Part shown: positions 53,984 through 63,901 of the stretch, one piece after another
Numbering within the stretch: position 1 is the first letter of the stretch
Layout of the letters: every line of letters starts with the position of its first letter
DNA from: Opitutus sp. GAS368
GTDB taxonomy: Bacteria > Verrucomicrobiota > Verrucomicrobiia > Opitutales > Opitutaceae
NCBI GenBank assembly: GCA_945906965.1
Contig: CAMDRP010000003.1
Coordinates: forward strand, 17,938 to 81,937
DNA length: 64,000 nucleotides
Direction of reading: 5' to 3'
Notes under the pieces: model-generated
Databases searched by the model: none
What the model saw: only the letters and a program-made list of their open reading frames with translations
What the model was told of the DNA's origin: nothing
Made by a program: the position numbers and the translations under genes

Positions 53984-56611
53984 ATGCCCAAGATCCTCCT
54001 CGTCGCCGAAAAGCCCGCTGCTGGGCGCGACTTCGCGGCGGCACTCACGGGGGGACATTTCACCGGCCAAGGCCCGCACCGCGGCCATATGGCCGACGGC
54101 ACCGAACTCACCGTCGTCTCCGCGCGCGGCCACCTTTTCGAGTTGGCCAAACCCGAAACCTACGACCCGAAATTCGGCGCGTGGAACGTCCACGATCTGC
54201 CCATCGTGCCAACCAAGCTCTGGGATTTCGTTGAAGAACCACGCGCGGATGGCGAGAGCTTGCTTGCGATGCTCCGCCAAGCCGCCGCCGCACACGCCGG
54301 CTGCGAAATCGTCAACGGCTGCGACGCCGAGCGCGAGGGCGAGGTCATTTTTCGCAAAGCCCTGCGCGGCGTCAACGCGCCCGCCGGCACCACGTACTCA
54401 CGCATGTGGGCGCAGACGATGACCGTCTCCGGCCTGCAAGAAGCCTTCGCCGCCCGCCTGCCCCTCAAAGACTACAACGGCCTCGCCCAAGCCGGCTTCA
54501 CCCGCGACCAAGCCGATTGGCTCGTCGGCATGAACGTCACCGTCCTCGCCACCAAAACGCTTCCGCGCGGCCGCGGCGATTGGAAGGTCTGGTCCGTGGG
54601 CCGCGTGCAGACCCCCACCCTCGCCCTCATCGTCGCACGCGATTTACTCATCGCCCATTTCGTCCCGCAAAAATTCTGGGAAGCGCACGGCACCTTCGGC
54701 GGCCTCGAAGCCAAAGCTGAACTCGACGCCTACGCCGCTGCGCCCGAGCGCGTCAAACTCCTCGGCGCCCCGAGCGTCAGCAGCGAGCGCGACAAGAAAG
54801 TCTTCTGGGACAAACCCAAAGCCGAAGCCTTCGTCGGCTCGGCCCAAGCGCCCGCAACGTATCGCGCCACCGAGAAAAAAACCACGCGCAGCGAGAAACC
54901 GCCCCTGCCTTTCGACCTACAGGAAATGCAGAAACTGATGTCAAAAAAATTCGGCCTCACCGCCACCGACACACTCGCGATTCTCCAAAAACTCTACGAC
55001 GCCAAGTTGATCAGTTACCCGCGTACCGATTGCCGCTACTTGCGCGAGGACATGAAGGAAAAACTCTACGCCTCGCTCGTCGATGTCCACGCCCACCTGC
55101 GCGCGATGCGGCCCGCCCTGCATCTTTCGCAGCAAGAATTGATGTCCAAACGCGTCGCCGCCGCCGCCCGTGCCTTCGACGACAAACAGGTCGAGGGTCA
55201 CTACGGTCTGGTCCCCACCGGCGAGGTCAACGGCATCAACGCGCTCACCGGCAACGATCTCTTCGCCTTCCTCACGGTTGTCCAAACAACCCTCATGGCC
55301 CTCGACGAAGCCGCGAAATACCGCGGCGTAACGCGCCGTTATACGCAGGAAGGCGGCACCGGTCCCTACGCGCCCGCCGGCTTCAAAGCCACGCGCGAAC
55401 AAGTCGATTTCCCCGGCTTCAACCGCTGGGTAAAACGTGAAGCCCGCCCCACCCAAGACCTCCCGCCCATCACGGACATGCAGCTGCTCGACGCCGTCAC
55501 GCTCAAGGAACTCACGACGAAACCGCCCGAGCATTTCAGCGATGCCACGTTGCTCGACGCCATGAAATACGCCGGCGAAACTTTCGACGACGACACGCCT
55601 GAGGAACAGCGCGAAGCCATGGTGGAGATCATGAAAGACAAGGGCATCGGCACCGCGGCCACTCGGGCCAATATCATCGAAAAAATCCTCCTGCGCGGCT
55701 TTGTGGTGCGCGAAAAATCTAAACTTCTTTCGACCGAAAACGGTCGTCTCCTCTGCCGCGAACTCACGCCGCGGGCCCCTAGCCTACTTTCCGCCAAACT
55801 GACCGGCGAGTGGGAGCTCATTTTAAAAAAAATGGAGCGCAACACCTCACCCATGACGCGCCCCGAATTCCTGGATGCGCTCCTCGCCAGCGTCGTGACC
55901 ATGAAGACCGCGTTCATCTCCGGCAGCACCCGCGCCGGCCTCAACGATCCCGTCGTACCCGTCACCGCCGGCACGCCCGTCGAAGGTGCCCTCTGCCCGA
56001 AAAGCAAAACGCCGCTCCTTGACCGCGGCCCGTTTTTCGAAGCGCCCGGTTTCCTCGGCATCCGCCTCTGGAAATCCGCCTTTGGCCGCCCGTGGGACGC
56101 CGCCGAATTTGTCACGCTGCTCGAGCACCACCTCGCCGGTAAACCCTACCCTGCCGCAAATCTGAAATCCGCCAACGGCAGCCGGGTTTACGCCGCCGAT
56201 CTGGTCGTCGACGAGACGCTCAAGAAACTGGTCATCCACACCCCCGAGCCGACGAAAGTAAAAGGCATGAAATGCCCCAAGTCGGGTAAACTCATGCTCG
56301 ACGGCGGCACGTTCTTCGAAGCGCCCGGTTGGCCCGGCTTAAAACTTTGGAAAAATTCTTTCGGCAAAACCTTCACCGCCGCCGACTACGTCGCGGTTTT
56401 ACAAGGCTGGAAAGACGGCGCGCCGATTGATGTGACCGGCCTCGTATCCGCTAAATCAGGCAAATCTTACACGGCCAAAATTATCCTCGATGAAGCGGCC
56501 GCGAAATTAAAATTAGATTTTGGTGTAGCCCCCCCTGGCCCGGCGGCGACAACCCCACCAGCCCCGGCTGCCGCTCCATCGCCCGGTTCAGCCGACGCTA
56601 CCGCGGACTAA
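53984..56611 (+). CDS. topB: DNA topoisomerase III
   Basis: Type IA topoisomerase that relaxes or decatenates DNA through a single-strand break. It has 875 residues; start at 53984 (MPKILLVAEKPAAGRDFAAAL), which begins the TOPRIM domain. TOPRIM acidic residues are in LLVAEKP and GCDAEREGE; the active-site Tyr345 is in ISYPRTDCRYL. About residues 660-840 are two C-terminal repeats (CPKSKTPLLDRGPFFEAPGF, CPKSGKLMLDGGTFFEAPGW) without zinc-finger Cys4 sets, and the last 35 residues are Ala/Pro-rich. Longer than the 650-residue E. coli enzyme because of the repeats. It lies divergent from the mobile mystery module. Confidence 0.9.
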   Translation: MPKILLVAEKPAAGRDFAAALTGGHFTGQGPHRGHMADGTELTVVSARGHLFELAKPETYDPKFGAWNVHDLPIVPTKLWDFVEEPRADGESLLAMLRQAAAAHAGCEIVNGCDAEREGEVIFRKALRGVNAPAGTTYSRMWAQTMTVSGLQEAFAARLPLKDYNGLAQAGFTRDQADWLVGMNVTVLATKTLPRGRGDWKVWSVGRVQTPTLALIVARDLLIAHFVPQKFWEAHGTFGGLEAKAELDAYAAAPERVKLLGAPSVSSERDKKVFWDKPKAEAFVGSAQAPATYRATEKKTTRSEKPPLPFDLQEMQKLMSKKFGLTATDTLAILQKLYDAKLISYPRTDCRYLREDMKEKLYASLVDVHAHLRAMRPALHLSQQELMSKRVAAAARAFDDKQVEGHYGLVPTGEVNGINALTGNDLFAFLTVVQTTLMALDEAAKYRGVTRRYTQEGGTGPYAPAGFKATREQVDFPGFNRWVKREARPTQDLPPITDMQLLDAVTLKELTTKPPEHFSDATLLDAMKYAGETFDDDTPEEQREAMVEIMKDKGIGTAATRANIIEKILLRGFVVREKSKLLSTENGRLLCRELTPRAPSLLSAKLTGEWELILKKMERNTSPMTRPEFLDALLASVVTMKTAFISGSTRAGLNDPVVPVTAGTPVEGALCPKSKTPLLDRGPFFEAPGFLGIRLWKSAFGRPWDAAEFVTLLEHHLAGKPYPAANLKSANGSRVYAADLVVDETLKKLVIHTPEPTKVKGMKCPKSGKLMLDGGTFFEAPGWPGLKLWKNSFGKTFTAADYVAVLQGWKDGAPIDVTGLVSAKSGKSYTAKIILDEAAAKLKLDFGVAPPGPAATTPPAPAAAPSPGSADATAD

Positions 56612-56621
56612 AAAAACCCGC

Positions 56622-57617
56622 TCAATACGGCCCGCGGATGTGCGCGGCGACTTCGCGTGTATAAAATTCTGTCAGCTGCGCGTGCAGCGCCGGACTCAGC
56701 GCAGGCCACGCTGCCGCCCGAGCGTTGGCGCGAGCTTGATCGGGATTTTTCGCACCCGGAATCACGACCGAGACCGCGTCAAAATCCAGACACCAGCGCA
56801 GCGCCAGCTCCGGCAACGTGAGCCCCGCAGGCACGAGCGGCTTGAGCGCATCGGCCAGCGCCACGCCTTGCGCGAAGGGCAGGCCGGCGAAGGTTTCGCC
56901 GACGTTAAACTTCTGGCCGTCGGCGTTGAAATTACGGTGATCGCTCGCAGGGAAGGTCGTCGCCGACGTCATCTTGCCGCCAAGCAAGCCGCTCGCCAGT
57001 GGGAGACGAACAATCAAAGCGACATTTTGTTTTTTCGCCGCCGCGAAGAGCGTGTGCAGCGGTTTCTGGCGGAAAATATTAAAAATAATCTGCAGCGCCG
57101 CGAGGTCAGGCTGCCGCAGACACACATGCGCTTCGTCCATGGATTCCACGCTCGCGCCAAACGCGCCGATTTTCCCTTCGCGTTGGAGTTCACGCAGCCA
57201 CTCGAAAATCTCGCCCTGCGCCATGATCTCCGGCGGCACGCAATGCAGCTGCGTAAGATTCACGCGCTCGATCTCGAGCCGCCGCAACGACGCCTCCGTG
57301 TGCTGGCGCACCGCCGCGCGCGTAAAATTTTCCGGCCAACCGGGCGGGCTAAAGCGCCCGAGCTTGGTCGCCACGAAGACGTTGCTACGGCGCGACGGCG
57401 CGAGCTCTTTTAAAAATTTCCCGATCAACGTCTCGCTGCGGCCCATGCCGTAGACGTCAGCCGTATCGAAGAAACTCGTTCCGGCTGCGTCGGCCGCGCG
57501 CAGGGTCGCCAGCGCGGTCTCGTCAGAAACATCGCCCCAATTCGCGCCGAGTTGCCAGGTGCCGAGACCGATTTCGCCGACGGAGCGGCCGGTGGAGCCA
57601 AAATTTCGGGTGTTCAT
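56622..57617 (-). CDS. aldo/keto reductase
   Basis: NADPH-dependent TIM-barrel oxidoreductase of 331 residues. The tetrad is complete: Asp51 and Tyr56 in FFDTADVYGMG, Lys85 in VATKLGRF and His125 in TQLHCVPP. The C-terminal cofactor segment is VVIPGAKNPDQARANARAA. The protein resembles the YdhF/auxin-induced AKR branch. It ends 10 bases from the stop of topoisomerase III (convergent). Substrate unknown. Confidence 0.92.
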   Translation of the reverse strand: MNTRNFGSTGRSVGEIGLGTWQLGANWGDVSDETALATLRAADAAGTSFFDTADVYGMGRSETLIGKFLKELAPSRRSNVFVATKLGRFSPPGWPENFTRAAVRQHTEASLRRLEIERVNLTQLHCVPPEIMAQGEIFEWLRELQREGKIGAFGASVESMDEAHVCLRQPDLAALQIIFNIFRQKPLHTLFAAAKKQNVALIVRLPLASGLLGGKMTSATTFPASDHRNFNADGQKFNVGETFAGLPFAQGVALADALKPLVPAGLTLPELALRWCLDFDAVSVVIPGAKNPDQARANARAAAWPALSPALHAQLTEFYTREVAAHIRGPY

Positions 57618-57791
57618 TCAGCAAAACTGCGAGCCCGCGGACGGTGAGCAAGCTTGCAGCGCTCGCTGAAGCCGTCATTTATGAGCTAGGTTTCCTCACT
57701 TTCGACCCTAGCCTAGGCTACGTTGATGACCTTGGGCTGGAAGTGGTAAAGCCGACCCGGCGCACCCCTCGCCATCCTCTTATTTAACACC

Positions 57792-60659
57792 ATGAAAATG
57801 AATCGTCTTCTCCTCGGCCTCCTCACCGCAGGCCTCATTGCGACCGGCTCAACGAGCCCGGCCCAAACGGCCACGACCACCGATAAGGCCGTCAAACTTG
57901 ATGCCGTCGAGGTGCTCGGTTCGCGCATCCGTCGTACCGATATGGAGGGGCCGTCGCCTGTCTCGACCTACGACATAGACGACATCCGCGGAAGCGGAGC
58001 TTTGAACTTGGCGGATTTTCTGCGGACGATTCCGCAGACTTACAACGGCGCGGGTTCGGGTCGTAACAGTGCTCCTGACGACTTGAATATGTTCGCGGGC
58101 CAACGCGATGAAACCTCTTTCCTCCCGCTTACTCCGGGGACAGGCGCCAGCCCCATCTTGGGTAATACCGCTCCGGTGCAGACGGGCGTTTCGGGCGTGA
58201 GCCTACGCGGGCTCGGTTCAGGTTCCACCCTGGTATTAGTAGACGGCCGGCGCGTCGCCCAGGCCGGTGAACGCAACCGCGGCTCCGGCTCGGGCCAAGG
58301 CTTCGTGGACTTGAACACCATTCCCCTCGGCCTGATCGAGAAGATCGAAATCATCACCGACGGCGCCTCCGCCATCTACGGCGCCGACGCGGTCGCCGGT
58401 GTCGTAAACATTGTACTGAAAAAATCTTGGGTCGGCACAGAAGTGAATGGCTCGGTGAAGATGACTCAGCACGGCGGCGCGCGCGAGCGGCAGTCGACCA
58501 TCTCGACAGGTATCGCTGCACTCGGCGGTAAATTCCGTGGCATGTTGGCGATCAACTACTACGACCGCGAGCCCCTCAAAGCGGCGCAACGCTCATTTTC
58601 CAAGAGCGCTGATTTTCGAAACAAGCTCCAAGGCTATAACACCACCACCGGTTTGCCGGTCTACGGTACCGACCAGCGCATCCAGTGGGGCTATCCTGCT
58701 GTAGTGCAGGCCACGGCGGTCACTGGCTTCGTTTCGATTCCCGGTATTCGTGTGCTGGTCGCACCGGCTGGTTCGGCCACAACGCCGCCGATTTCTGCGT
58801 TCGAGCGGCGCACCACCAACGCCTCTAACCAGTCCACCACCCTCACCTCGATCATCGCTCAGGGCCAGAGCAACATCAACCCATCCCAGTGGAACGAGTT
58901 GGTCTCCGGGTCCGACCGCCGCGGCCTCACAGCGACCGGCAGCTACGAATTCAGCAAAGGCCTCGAGGCCTATACCAACTACAGTTTCACCGACTCTCGC
59001 GGACTCGCCCAGACGCTACCGGTCTACGTGGCGAATGTTACGGTCGCGGCTACTAACAACATTTTTGGCGAAGCCATTCAGTTTGGCATGCTGTTGCCCC
59101 AGTGGGGCCAAATCTCGCAGCAAACCAAGACCCAGACCCACACGTTAACCGCCGGTGTTCGCGGCAAACTAGGTGAATCGTGGCGCTGGGATGCCGGGTA
59201 TCGCACGCAGGACCAGAAATATCACTCGCTGAGCCACACCTTCAACGCCACCGCATTCAATGCGCTGGCCAACAACAACGACGCCTCGCAGCGCTTCAAT
59301 CCGTTCATCGACGAGCGCGTCGCCGGCGCCACCAACCAGGCCTCACTCCTAGCGCAGACTGCGCTCTATCCGACGGTAGACGGTCGGTCGGGTTTGGACA
59401 GCTTTGACCTCACCGCCGACGGCGACCTTTACAAAATCTGGGGCGGCACGATCCGCATGGCCTTGGGCGGGTCCTATGAAAAAGACAAGAATACGAATAC
59501 CGCGGTAACGTTCGCCGGTTTTCCCGTCGTGGCCACGTCCACGACCTACGCCGACAACCGAACCACGCGCGCAGCGTTTAGCGAACTACAGGTGCCCATT
59601 TTCGGTAAACCGAACGCGGTCCCGCTGATCCAACGCCTCGAAGTCAATCTGGCCGGTCGCTATGAAAAACTGAGCGATGCCGGCAGTAGGAGCGTGCCAA
59701 AATATGGCGCCACGTGGCAGCCGATTCGCTCGCTGTTGCTCCGCGGAAGTTACTCCGAAGGTTTCCGCGCCCCCAGTCTGACCGAAGATCGCCGTATCGC
59801 TTCCATCAACACGGCCGCGACCGTGGTGGACCCGTCCCGTGCTAACCAGTCCTACCAGACCACCTCAATTGGCCGTTCCAATCCGAACCTCAGACCCGAA
59901 ACCTCGACGAACGAATTTTACGGCGCCGTTTTTGAGCCGCCGTTTGTAGCCGGACTATCGCTGTCGGTGAACTTTTACCGGACGATCCAAAAAGATGCCA
60001 TCCAGGGCAGCCTCGGCAACACCATCATCCTCAATAACGAGGCTCTCTTCCCCGGGTTTGTGGAACGGGCGTCTCCGACACCGGCCGACACCGCCGCCGG
60101 CTGGAAGGGCCCGATCACGACCATCTACGCCCAGCGCATTAATTTTGGTAAAGTCCGCAACGAAAGCATGGACCTCGGCGCCAGTTATCGCCTGCCTTGG
60201 GAACAGCTCGGCCGCTGGCGCCTCAACGTGAACGCCGCCAAGACGATCACGCAATCACGTCAACTCGCCTTCAACGGACCCGCGATCAACGACGTGGGCG
60301 ACACCTTCTCCAGCCCCCGTTGGAATATCGCCTCGAATCTTAATTGGAGAAAAGGGGTGTGGACCGCCACCGTAGCTCACAGCTACATGAGCGGATATGC
60401 CACGAACCAAGCCGGCGTGACCCCCTCCAGCTACACCACGCCTGCCATGCGCATGATCGACGTCCGCGGCACCTATGAGTTTAAGAACGGCGTCTGGCGC
60501 AAATACGGCAAGGGGCTGCGCGTCGGCTTCGGCGTCGCCAACGTGGAGGACACCGAGCCTCCGTTCTTCAATAACATTTTCGGTTTCAACGGCGGTTTGC
60601 ATGGCCGTTGGGCATTCGGTCGCGCCTACGAAATGTCCTTCACCCTCCCAATCGACTGA
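57792..60659 (+). CDS. TonB-dependent receptor, large (CirA-like)
   Basis: Outer-membrane transporter of 955 residues. Signal peptide about 1-24 (MNRLLLGLLTAGLIATGSTSPAQ region), TonB-box-like VKLDAVEVLGSRIRR near 35-49, plug domain with TGVSGVSLRGLGSGSTLVLVDGRR and EIITDGASAIYGADAVAGV, then a long barrel ending MSFTLPID rather than in Phe, a small deviation from the usual terminal aromatic. The VEVLGSRI opening is common in large receptors of Xanthomonas- and Opitutus-like bacteria for complex carbohydrates or siderophores. A terminator follows, separating it from the thioredoxin protein. Ligand unknown. Confidence 0.9.
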   Translation: MKMNRLLLGLLTAGLIATGSTSPAQTATTTDKAVKLDAVEVLGSRIRRTDMEGPSPVSTYDIDDIRGSGALNLADFLRTIPQTYNGAGSGRNSAPDDLNMFAGQRDETSFLPLTPGTGASPILGNTAPVQTGVSGVSLRGLGSGSTLVLVDGRRVAQAGERNRGSGSGQGFVDLNTIPLGLIEKIEIITDGASAIYGADAVAGVVNIVLKKSWVGTEVNGSVKMTQHGGARERQSTISTGIAALGGKFRGMLAINYYDREPLKAAQRSFSKSADFRNKLQGYNTTTGLPVYGTDQRIQWGYPAVVQATAVTGFVSIPGIRVLVAPAGSATTPPISAFERRTTNASNQSTTLTSIIAQGQSNINPSQWNELVSGSDRRGLTATGSYEFSKGLEAYTNYSFTDSRGLAQTLPVYVANVTVAATNNIFGEAIQFGMLLPQWGQISQQTKTQTHTLTAGVRGKLGESWRWDAGYRTQDQKYHSLSHTFNATAFNALANNNDASQRFNPFIDERVAGATNQASLLAQTALYPTVDGRSGLDSFDLTADGDLYKIWGGTIRMALGGSYEKDKNTNTAVTFAGFPVVATSTTYADNRTTRAAFSELQVPIFGKPNAVPLIQRLEVNLAGRYEKLSDAGSRSVPKYGATWQPIRSLLLRGSYSEGFRAPSLTEDRRIASINTAATVVDPSRANQSYQTTSIGRSNPNLRPETSTNEFYGAVFEPPFVAGLSLSVNFYRTIQKDAIQGSLGNTIILNNEALFPGFVERASPTPADTAAGWKGPITTIYAQRINFGKVRNESMDLGASYRLPWEQLGRWRLNVNAAKTITQSRQLAFNGPAINDVGDTFSSPRWNIASNLNWRKGVWTATVAHSYMSGYATNQAGVTPSSYTTPAMRMIDVRGTYEFKNGVWRKYGKGLRVGFGVANVEDTEPPFFNNIFGFNGGLHGRWAFGRAYEMSFTLPID

Positions 60660-60698
60660 TAAACCAACTCGCGGCCAATTTCGTTCGATTTTCCTTCG

Positions 60699-60730
60699 GC
60701 CCGCCCATCCCGGGCGGGCTTCTTTTTCTC
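60699..60730 (+). terminator. rho-independent terminator after the large TonB receptor
   Basis: GCCCGCCC (60699-60706) pairs with GGGCGGGC (60712-60719) over a 5-base loop and runs into TTCTTTTTCTC. The next gene starts only 17 bases further on, so that gene needs its own promoter inside or after this region or depends on read-through. Confidence 0.7.
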
Positions 60731-60746
60731 CCCAGACTATACTCTC

Positions 60747-63700
60747 ATGCAACTGTCCTCCCGCCCCTTCCTCGCCTGCGGTCTCGCGCTCGGCCTGCTG
60801 TACAGCCCGTGGCTCGCCGCGCAGACTTCTGTGCCCGCCGCCGGCGCCACGACCTCTGCGGCCAAATCGAACCAACTCAAGCCGGGCGATGTGGCCCCGG
60901 AATTCACCGTCACCGGCCCCAAAGGCGAGACGATCAAGCTCAGTGATTATCGCGGCAAAATCATCATCGTCGATGTCTCCGCCACCTGGTGCGGCCCCTG
61001 CCAAGCCGCGATGCCCAACAACGACCGCATCGCCCAAAAATACGCCGCCCAAGGCGTCGTGCTCCTCGGCATCACCGCTGACGATTCCCGCGCCGCCTAC
61101 GACGGCTGGATCCAGCGCAACGCCGAGAAATACAAATTCACCATGGCCTTCGACCCACTGGGCAAAGACGGCTGGAAAGACTCGGTATTCAATACCCAGT
61201 ATTTCATCACCGGTTTCCCCACGATGTTCGTCATCGGTCGCGACGGTAAAATCGTCGAAATCGTGAGCGGCGGCGGCCCCGGCGAAGATTATCGCCTCGA
61301 ATACGCCCTCGCCCGCGCCGGTGCCAAGGTCGACCTCGCCTCGATCCCGCCCGAGCCCAAGAAAGATCCGAGCGCGCCGAAATCGATCCCCGCGATGATG
61401 AAGACCCCCGCCATGGCTGCGCCCGCCAAGACCGCCATGGTCGGCATGGGTGGCGCTGCTCCCGCCGGCGGCGGTTTTACGCCCGAAAAATTCGGGAACG
61501 TCGCCCGCGGCGCCCAAGTCCCCGACTTCACCGTCACCGGCAGCGATGGCCAACCGCTCAAGCTCTCCGCCCTACGTGGCAAGCCGCTCCTGATTCAGTT
61601 CTGCACCAGCAACGGCCCGCAACCGTGGTTCGGCCCAACCGCGGCCACCTACAAAGATCAAGGCCTCGTCGCCCTCGCCGTGTTTTCCGCTACCGACAAA
61701 GCCGACTTCGATAAATGGGTCGCCGCTCACCCCAACCCCGGCTTCGCCGTCGCTTGGGATTCCGCCGGCAAAGCCTGGGCGGAAAACGTGACCAACACGA
61801 TGTTCGGCGTCGGCATGTATCCCGCCACCGCGTTCATCAAAGCCGACGGCACCCTCTGGACCGGCTTCATTGGTATGGGTCCAAAAGTCATCGCCATGAC
61901 CTACTCCGCGCTGGCCCGCAACGGCATCAAGCTCACAGACGAGCACCTGGACGCCCTCGTCGCCGCCGGCGGCGCCCTGCGCATGGGCGGTGGCGCCTCG
62001 ATTGCTCCTTCCGCGATCAACGCCGCACCCAAACCCGCTGCCGGCGCCGCCGCGCCCGCCCGACCCACCTTGCTCGCCCCGGGCACCGTCGCCCCCGATT
62101 TCGTGATGCGCGACATCAACGACAAGGAAATCCGCCTCGCTGATTTCAAGGGCAAGGTCGTTATCCTCGATTTCTGGGCCACCTGGTGCGGGCCGTGCAT
62201 CGCGTCATTCCCGCACACGCAGAAACTAGCAGCGAAATACAAGGATCAAGACGTGATCGTCGTTGCCTCCGGCACGAGCGACACCATCGCCGCCTTCAAA
62301 AAATGGATTCCCGCCAACCAGCCGAAATATGCGGCGATGCAGTTCTTCTTCGACCCCAACGAGCGCGGTTCCGCCACCTTCGATAAACGCGCCTCGTCCA
62401 GCCTCTACGGCGTCTCGGGCATTCCCACGCAGTTCGTCATCGGGCGCGACGGCAAGATCGTCGCCAGCATCGTCGGCAACGGCGGCGACACCGACACCCG
62501 CACCGAAGGCGCCCTCGCCCTCGCCGGCGTGAAGGTCGACGACGCTACCGCCACCGCCGGCAAAGCCGCGCTCGTGAAAGCCGCCGAAGAGGCAAAACAA
62601 CAAGCCGTCGCCGCCGCGGCCGCCGCCGCCAATCCGCGGCCTCCGTTCCGCGAATCCATCGGCAAGCTCGGCGCCGGCCAACCCGTGCCCGACCTCACGT
62701 TGCAAAACGCCGAAGGTCAGACCGTGTCGTTAGCCGCACTCTCCGCCGGCAAAACCGTTTTGTTCGCCACGTGGAGCGCCCGCGGCATCAGCGAAGATTT
62801 TCTCAAACTCCTTGAAGCCCGCTACCGCAGCTACGCCGACCAAGGCCTGCTCGTCATCGGTCTCGCCGCCTACGGCTCCCGCGAGGACTACGACAAGATG
62901 CGCGCTGAACACGCCGGTAAATTTACCTTTCCCGTCCTGTTCGATCCCGCCGGCCGCGGTCCCGTGCCCGCCAAGGACATGGCCGACATGACGCCCGATG
63001 AGAAAAAAGCCTACATGACCGCCCAGCGTGAACACATGGCCAAGGTCGCCCCGTTGGTCTTCAGCGGCGGCGTCATGATGCCCGTGCCCAATTACATCGT
63101 GCTTGATAAAAAAGGCCTCGTCGTCGGCCTGGGCGTGGGCGGCGGCGGGGCCACCGATGAAGCCATCGGCAACCTCCTGCTCCGCTCCGGCATCAAGCTC
63201 TCAACCGCCGACATGCCCAAACGCGTCTGGACCGCCGAAGAAACCAAACCTCCGGTTCCCGAAGCGAAAGTCGCCATGCTCAAAGTCGGCGCGCCAGCCC
63301 CCGATTTTCCCACCACTGATCTCAACGGTAAAGCCGTGAAACTCTCCGACTACCGTGGCAAGATCGTCATCCTCGATTTCTGGGCCACGTGGTGCGGCCC
63401 GTGCATCGCCTCGATGCCGCACACCAACGAAGTCGCGGCTCAATACAAAGACCAAGGCGTCGTTGTCCTCGCCTCGTGCACGAGCGACACCCGCGCCGCC
63501 TTCGAAGCCTGGGTGAAGAAAAACCAAGCCACCTATCCCGAGTTACTCTTCTCGCACGACCCGCAGGAACGCGGCGCCGAGCGCGCGTCGCATAAACTCT
63601 ACGGGGTCGGCGGCATCCCACAGCAATTCATCATCGGCCGCGACGGCAAGATCGCCGCCCTCTGCACCGGCTACCTCAAAGGCGAAGTCCTCCTCGAAGC

Positions 63701-63788
63701 CGCCCTCGCCCAGGCCGGGGTCAAGGTCGCCCCCGAGATTCTGACCAAAGCCAAACTCGACCAAGCCAACCGCGACGCCATGCGCTGA
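60747..63788 (+). CDS. exported protein with five tandem thioredoxin-fold modules
   Basis: A 1013-residue exported protein (signal peptide about 1-25, LALGLLYSPWLAAQ) made of five redoxin/TlpA-like modules about 200 residues apart. Modules 1, 3 and 5 carry active CGPC motifs: Cys82-Cys85 (ATWCGPCQAAMP), Cys481-Cys484 (ATWCGPCIASFPHT) and Cys883-Cys886 (ATWCGPCIASMPHT). Modules 2 and 4 lack the pair: 2 has FCTSNGPQPW at residue 285-294 with one Cys, 4 has FATWSARGISE around 677. Ala/Pro-rich linkers join them (about 205-250, 420-440, 610-640). Active and inactive modules therefore alternate. Probably a periplasmic or extracytoplasmic thiol-redox protein; partner unknown. Confidence 0.88.
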   Translation: MQLSSRPFLACGLALGLLYSPWLAAQTSVPAAGATTSAAKSNQLKPGDVAPEFTVTGPKGETIKLSDYRGKIIIVDVSATWCGPCQAAMPNNDRIAQKYAAQGVVLLGITADDSRAAYDGWIQRNAEKYKFTMAFDPLGKDGWKDSVFNTQYFITGFPTMFVIGRDGKIVEIVSGGGPGEDYRLEYALARAGAKVDLASIPPEPKKDPSAPKSIPAMMKTPAMAAPAKTAMVGMGGAAPAGGGFTPEKFGNVARGAQVPDFTVTGSDGQPLKLSALRGKPLLIQFCTSNGPQPWFGPTAATYKDQGLVALAVFSATDKADFDKWVAAHPNPGFAVAWDSAGKAWAENVTNTMFGVGMYPATAFIKADGTLWTGFIGMGPKVIAMTYSALARNGIKLTDEHLDALVAAGGALRMGGGASIAPSAINAAPKPAAGAAAPARPTLLAPGTVAPDFVMRDINDKEIRLADFKGKVVILDFWATWCGPCIASFPHTQKLAAKYKDQDVIVVASGTSDTIAAFKKWIPANQPKYAAMQFFFDPNERGSATFDKRASSSLYGVSGIPTQFVIGRDGKIVASIVGNGGDTDTRTEGALALAGVKVDDATATAGKAALVKAAEEAKQQAVAAAAAAANPRPPFRESIGKLGAGQPVPDLTLQNAEGQTVSLAALSAGKTVLFATWSARGISEDFLKLLEARYRSYADQGLLVIGLAAYGSREDYDKMRAEHAGKFTFPVLFDPAGRGPVPAKDMADMTPDEKKAYMTAQREHMAKVAPLVFSGGVMMPVPNYIVLDKKGLVVGLGVGGGGATDEAIGNLLLRSGIKLSTADMPKRVWTAEETKPPVPEAKVAMLKVGAPAPDFPTTDLNGKAVKLSDYRGKIVILDFWATWCGPCIASMPHTNEVAAQYKDQGVVVLASCTSDTRAAFEAWVKKNQATYPELLFSHDPQERGAERASHKLYGVGGIPQQFIIGRDGKIAALCTGYLKGEVLLEAALAQAGVKVAPEILTKAKLDQANRDAMR

Positions 63789-63843
63789 GTAACTCAGCGA
63801 CATCCGCGTTTGCCGCGTCTCCTCAACTCGTCCAACTTGACTA

Positions 63844-63882
63844 GCAGCCCGCGCCCGCTCGATCGCGCGGGCTGCTTTTTTT
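63844..63882 (+). terminator. rho-independent terminator after the redoxin gene
   Basis: GCAGCCCGCGC (63844-63854) pairs exactly with GCGCGGGCTGC (63865-63875), 11 bp with a 10-base loop, followed by seven Ts. It ends the five-module redoxin transcript before the next gene. Confidence 0.9.
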
Positions 63883-63901
63883 CTAAAAATCAAATCCCCC
63901 C

